Shown here one piece after another: positions 62,463 through 64,000 of a DNA stretch of 64,000 nt. The position numbers were made by a program, and so were the translations under genes. This DNA comes from Diplosphaera chodatii (lineage: Eukaryota; Chlorophyta; Trebouxiophyceae; Prasiolales; Stichococcaceae), in the NCBI GenBank assembly GCA_032358165.1, contig JAALGY010000051.1:992001-1056000 (forward strand). Direction: 5' to 3'. Positions within the stretch are counted from its first letter, which is position 1, and each line of letters starts with the position of its first letter. The notes under the pieces were generated by a model. The model was not told the DNA's origin. It was given only the letters and a program-made list of their open reading frames with translations, and ran no database searches.

Positions 62463-63971
62463 ATGCTTGCATGCACAGCGCTGCAATTGACTGCACTTGC
62501 TCGGCCTGCACTGCCAGGCCGTTATAGTGAGCTTGATGGGTCACACTCTGCAGGGCATGGTGTGAAGTGCGGCGCACTCAGCAGCGGCCATTCACTGCTG
62601 CTGAGAGGCGCTGCAGCGTCTGCGCCACTGCAGCGGGAGGTACAAAAACACGATGACTGAACAAGATGTGCACCAGTTCAGTTGGGTGCGGACGCTCCTG
62701 GGATCAGTGGGGCCGAGTGCAAGGCTCCGCAGACCCCCTCATCTGCATTGGCTCGGGGACCTGCAGCTGACGTGGGCAGAAGTTCCAACGCAGGTCCGGC
62801 AGCAATCGACTCGGATGCCGCCGTGGGCTCAGCAGCGGCGCTGCTGAAGACCGCCGCAGACAAGCAGGCTCTGGTGCCGAAGGGAGAGATCTTCAAGGCG
62901 TTGAAGGCCCTCGACAAAGCCAAGATGAAGGTGCTCGTAAACGTTTGGAACACGCACGCCCCAGGGGCCAGGCCTATGGTCTATCTTCCTAGCAGTCTCG
63001 GGTTTGGCAGCGTCAGCAGCGGGGTTCACGCCTGCATATCGGTGTGCAGGGTGGGAAGGAGTGGGAGGAGCTGCTGGGCGGCGACACGTCGCCCGGCAAG
63101 CGGTGGCGGCTCATCTACACAGTGGGTGTGTCTCAGGCGCTGACCTGCTTACTGGTCGTACAGTTGTACAGCTCGGTCGGAGTCATATGCCAGTGCTCAA
63201 GCGAAAAAACTCCTCGACCTGCAACCTGCGCCATGAGCAGCCAAAGTTTGTGATCTGATACGCATCAAGGCTGCCGTGTGATTGACAGACAAAAAGGAGC
63301 TGGAGAAGGATCGCAAGGGCGAGGCGGAGGCGCAGGGCAAGTTCTTCCCGCTGACTGCGGCGCAGCGCTTTGATGCCAGCAAGAACGAGAATGAGAATGG
63401 CGTGTTTTTGGGCCACGTCGCCTCAATCTCGTTCCAGGGTCCGTATGGCTGGCAAAAGGTGGGCATGTGTAGCGATCAGGATAGCGCTGCAGCCCTTGTG
63501 ACAGCGCTGCTTAGAAGTTGGCAATGCAAAAAGCACCACAGACATACAGCATCTAAGCGTCCATCTGAATCTGTGACAGAACAAGCTGGCGTTCAACTAC
63601 TGGAAATTGGGACTCAAGGTGGGGCCCTGGAAGACGAGCTTCGACATCAAGAAGGGCGACAAGGGTGCACCGTGAGTGGCTGAACACCGCAACTCATCAC
63701 ACGAAGATATGTGTTAGGGTGCCCATGCCTCGTAACACTCCTGGTGCCTTTGTGCGGCACGCTGTACAGGTCGCATCGACCACATTTGATGCCCGCAAAG
63801 CAGTGCTTCGTGCGTATGCCGCTCAGGTTTGACATCAACGACAAGGGCCTGCCGTTCTTCGTGTTCTTCTACATCGACGAGCACATCGCTGTGGCCAAGG
63901 GCCGCGGCGGCGGCTGGGCCTACTGGCGGAAGATGGACCCTGTCGAGGAGCTGAAGTATGGCATTGTTTGA
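62463..63971 (+). CDS. Conserved plastid-type protein of unknown function
   Basis: Exons 62463..62639, 62682..62936, 63050..63125, 63289..63458, 63580..63671 and 63827..63971 join in phase to 304 residues. The start MLACTALQLTALARPALP looks like a plastid transit peptide; exon 1 and the very short 42-nt intron 1 are the least certain. The body reads GGKEWEELLGGDTSPGKRWRLIYTV, LTAAQRFDASKNENENGVFLG, FQGPYGWQKNKLAFNYWKL, VGPWKTSFDIKKGDKGAP, then FFVFFYIDEHIAVAKGRGGGWAYWRK. The RWRLIYT opening and the IDEHIAVAKGRGGG.AxW ending are reminiscent of plastid-lipid-associated (fibrillin-like) and related plant plastid proteins, suggesting a lipid-binding barrel. I do not recognise a named family and give no function. 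Confidence 0.68.
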
Positions 63972-64000
63972 TCAGTTGGTCAGACGCGGGCACCTGGGAT

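Overview
The window is nuclear DNA of a green alga (Chlorophyta, probably Trebouxiophyceae or a close relative). It is GC-rich and gene-dense. Almost every gene is cut by many short introns, mostly about 80-200 nt, with GTGAGT/GTGCGT-type donors and (C)TGCAG acceptors. The gene set is plant-like (CBL, GS2-type glutamine synthetase, FVE, MUT9-like kinase, ACHT thioredoxin, plastid ascorbate peroxidase), and TGTAA pentamers lie 95-570 nt after several stop codons. I saw no bacterial operon, CRISPR array or transposon. Exons were joined by reading-frame phase and by similarity to known families. All models are inferences from sequence, without transcript evidence.

Layout on the + strand: the 3' end of a Tubby-domain gene (1-830), a CBL calcium sensor (1333-2629), an NADP-malic enzyme-like gene (3145-6914), a dienelactone hydrolase (7296-8971), an ABC ATPase (9406-10738) followed after 152 nt by its FetB/ALS3-type permease (10891-13915), glutamine synthetase (15328-18374) and PEX11 (19182-21328). 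On the - strand come an ENT-like transporter (21947 to about 25630) and a SET-MYND protein (26243-29035). Then a tiny eL41 gene (+, 29438-29773), a DUF3110 protein (-, 30761 to about 32496), FVE/MSI4 WD40 (+, 33497-36415), CDC48/p97 (+, 37013-42209) and a cytochrome b561 protein (+, 42704-43806). The last third holds ascorbate peroxidase (-, 44190 to about 46376), an ABCG transporter (-, 47289 to about 50404), an EMI1/DUF3128 protein (+, 51251-52036), a MUT9-like kinase (-, 52447-57378), an ACHT-type thioredoxin (+, 58438-59583), a plastid atypical SDR (-, 60252-62126) and an uncharacterised probable plastid protein (+, about 62463-63971).

Most genes are unrelated housekeeping functions. The clear functional unit is the ABC ATPase plus permease pair, the equivalent of plant STAR1/STAR2(ALS3) and bacterial FetA/FetB. 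The first ORF has no internal methionine codon and the spacer has no ATG, which fits a dicistronic mRNA. Three other genes keep a recognisable fold but have lost key residues: the malic enzyme-like protein (catalytic Tyr, one metal-ligand Glu, substrate Asn), the ABCG ATPase domain (signature, Walker B Glu, D-loop, H-loop), and the SET-MYND protein (several zinc cysteines). At least two introns appear to use GC-AG splice sites.
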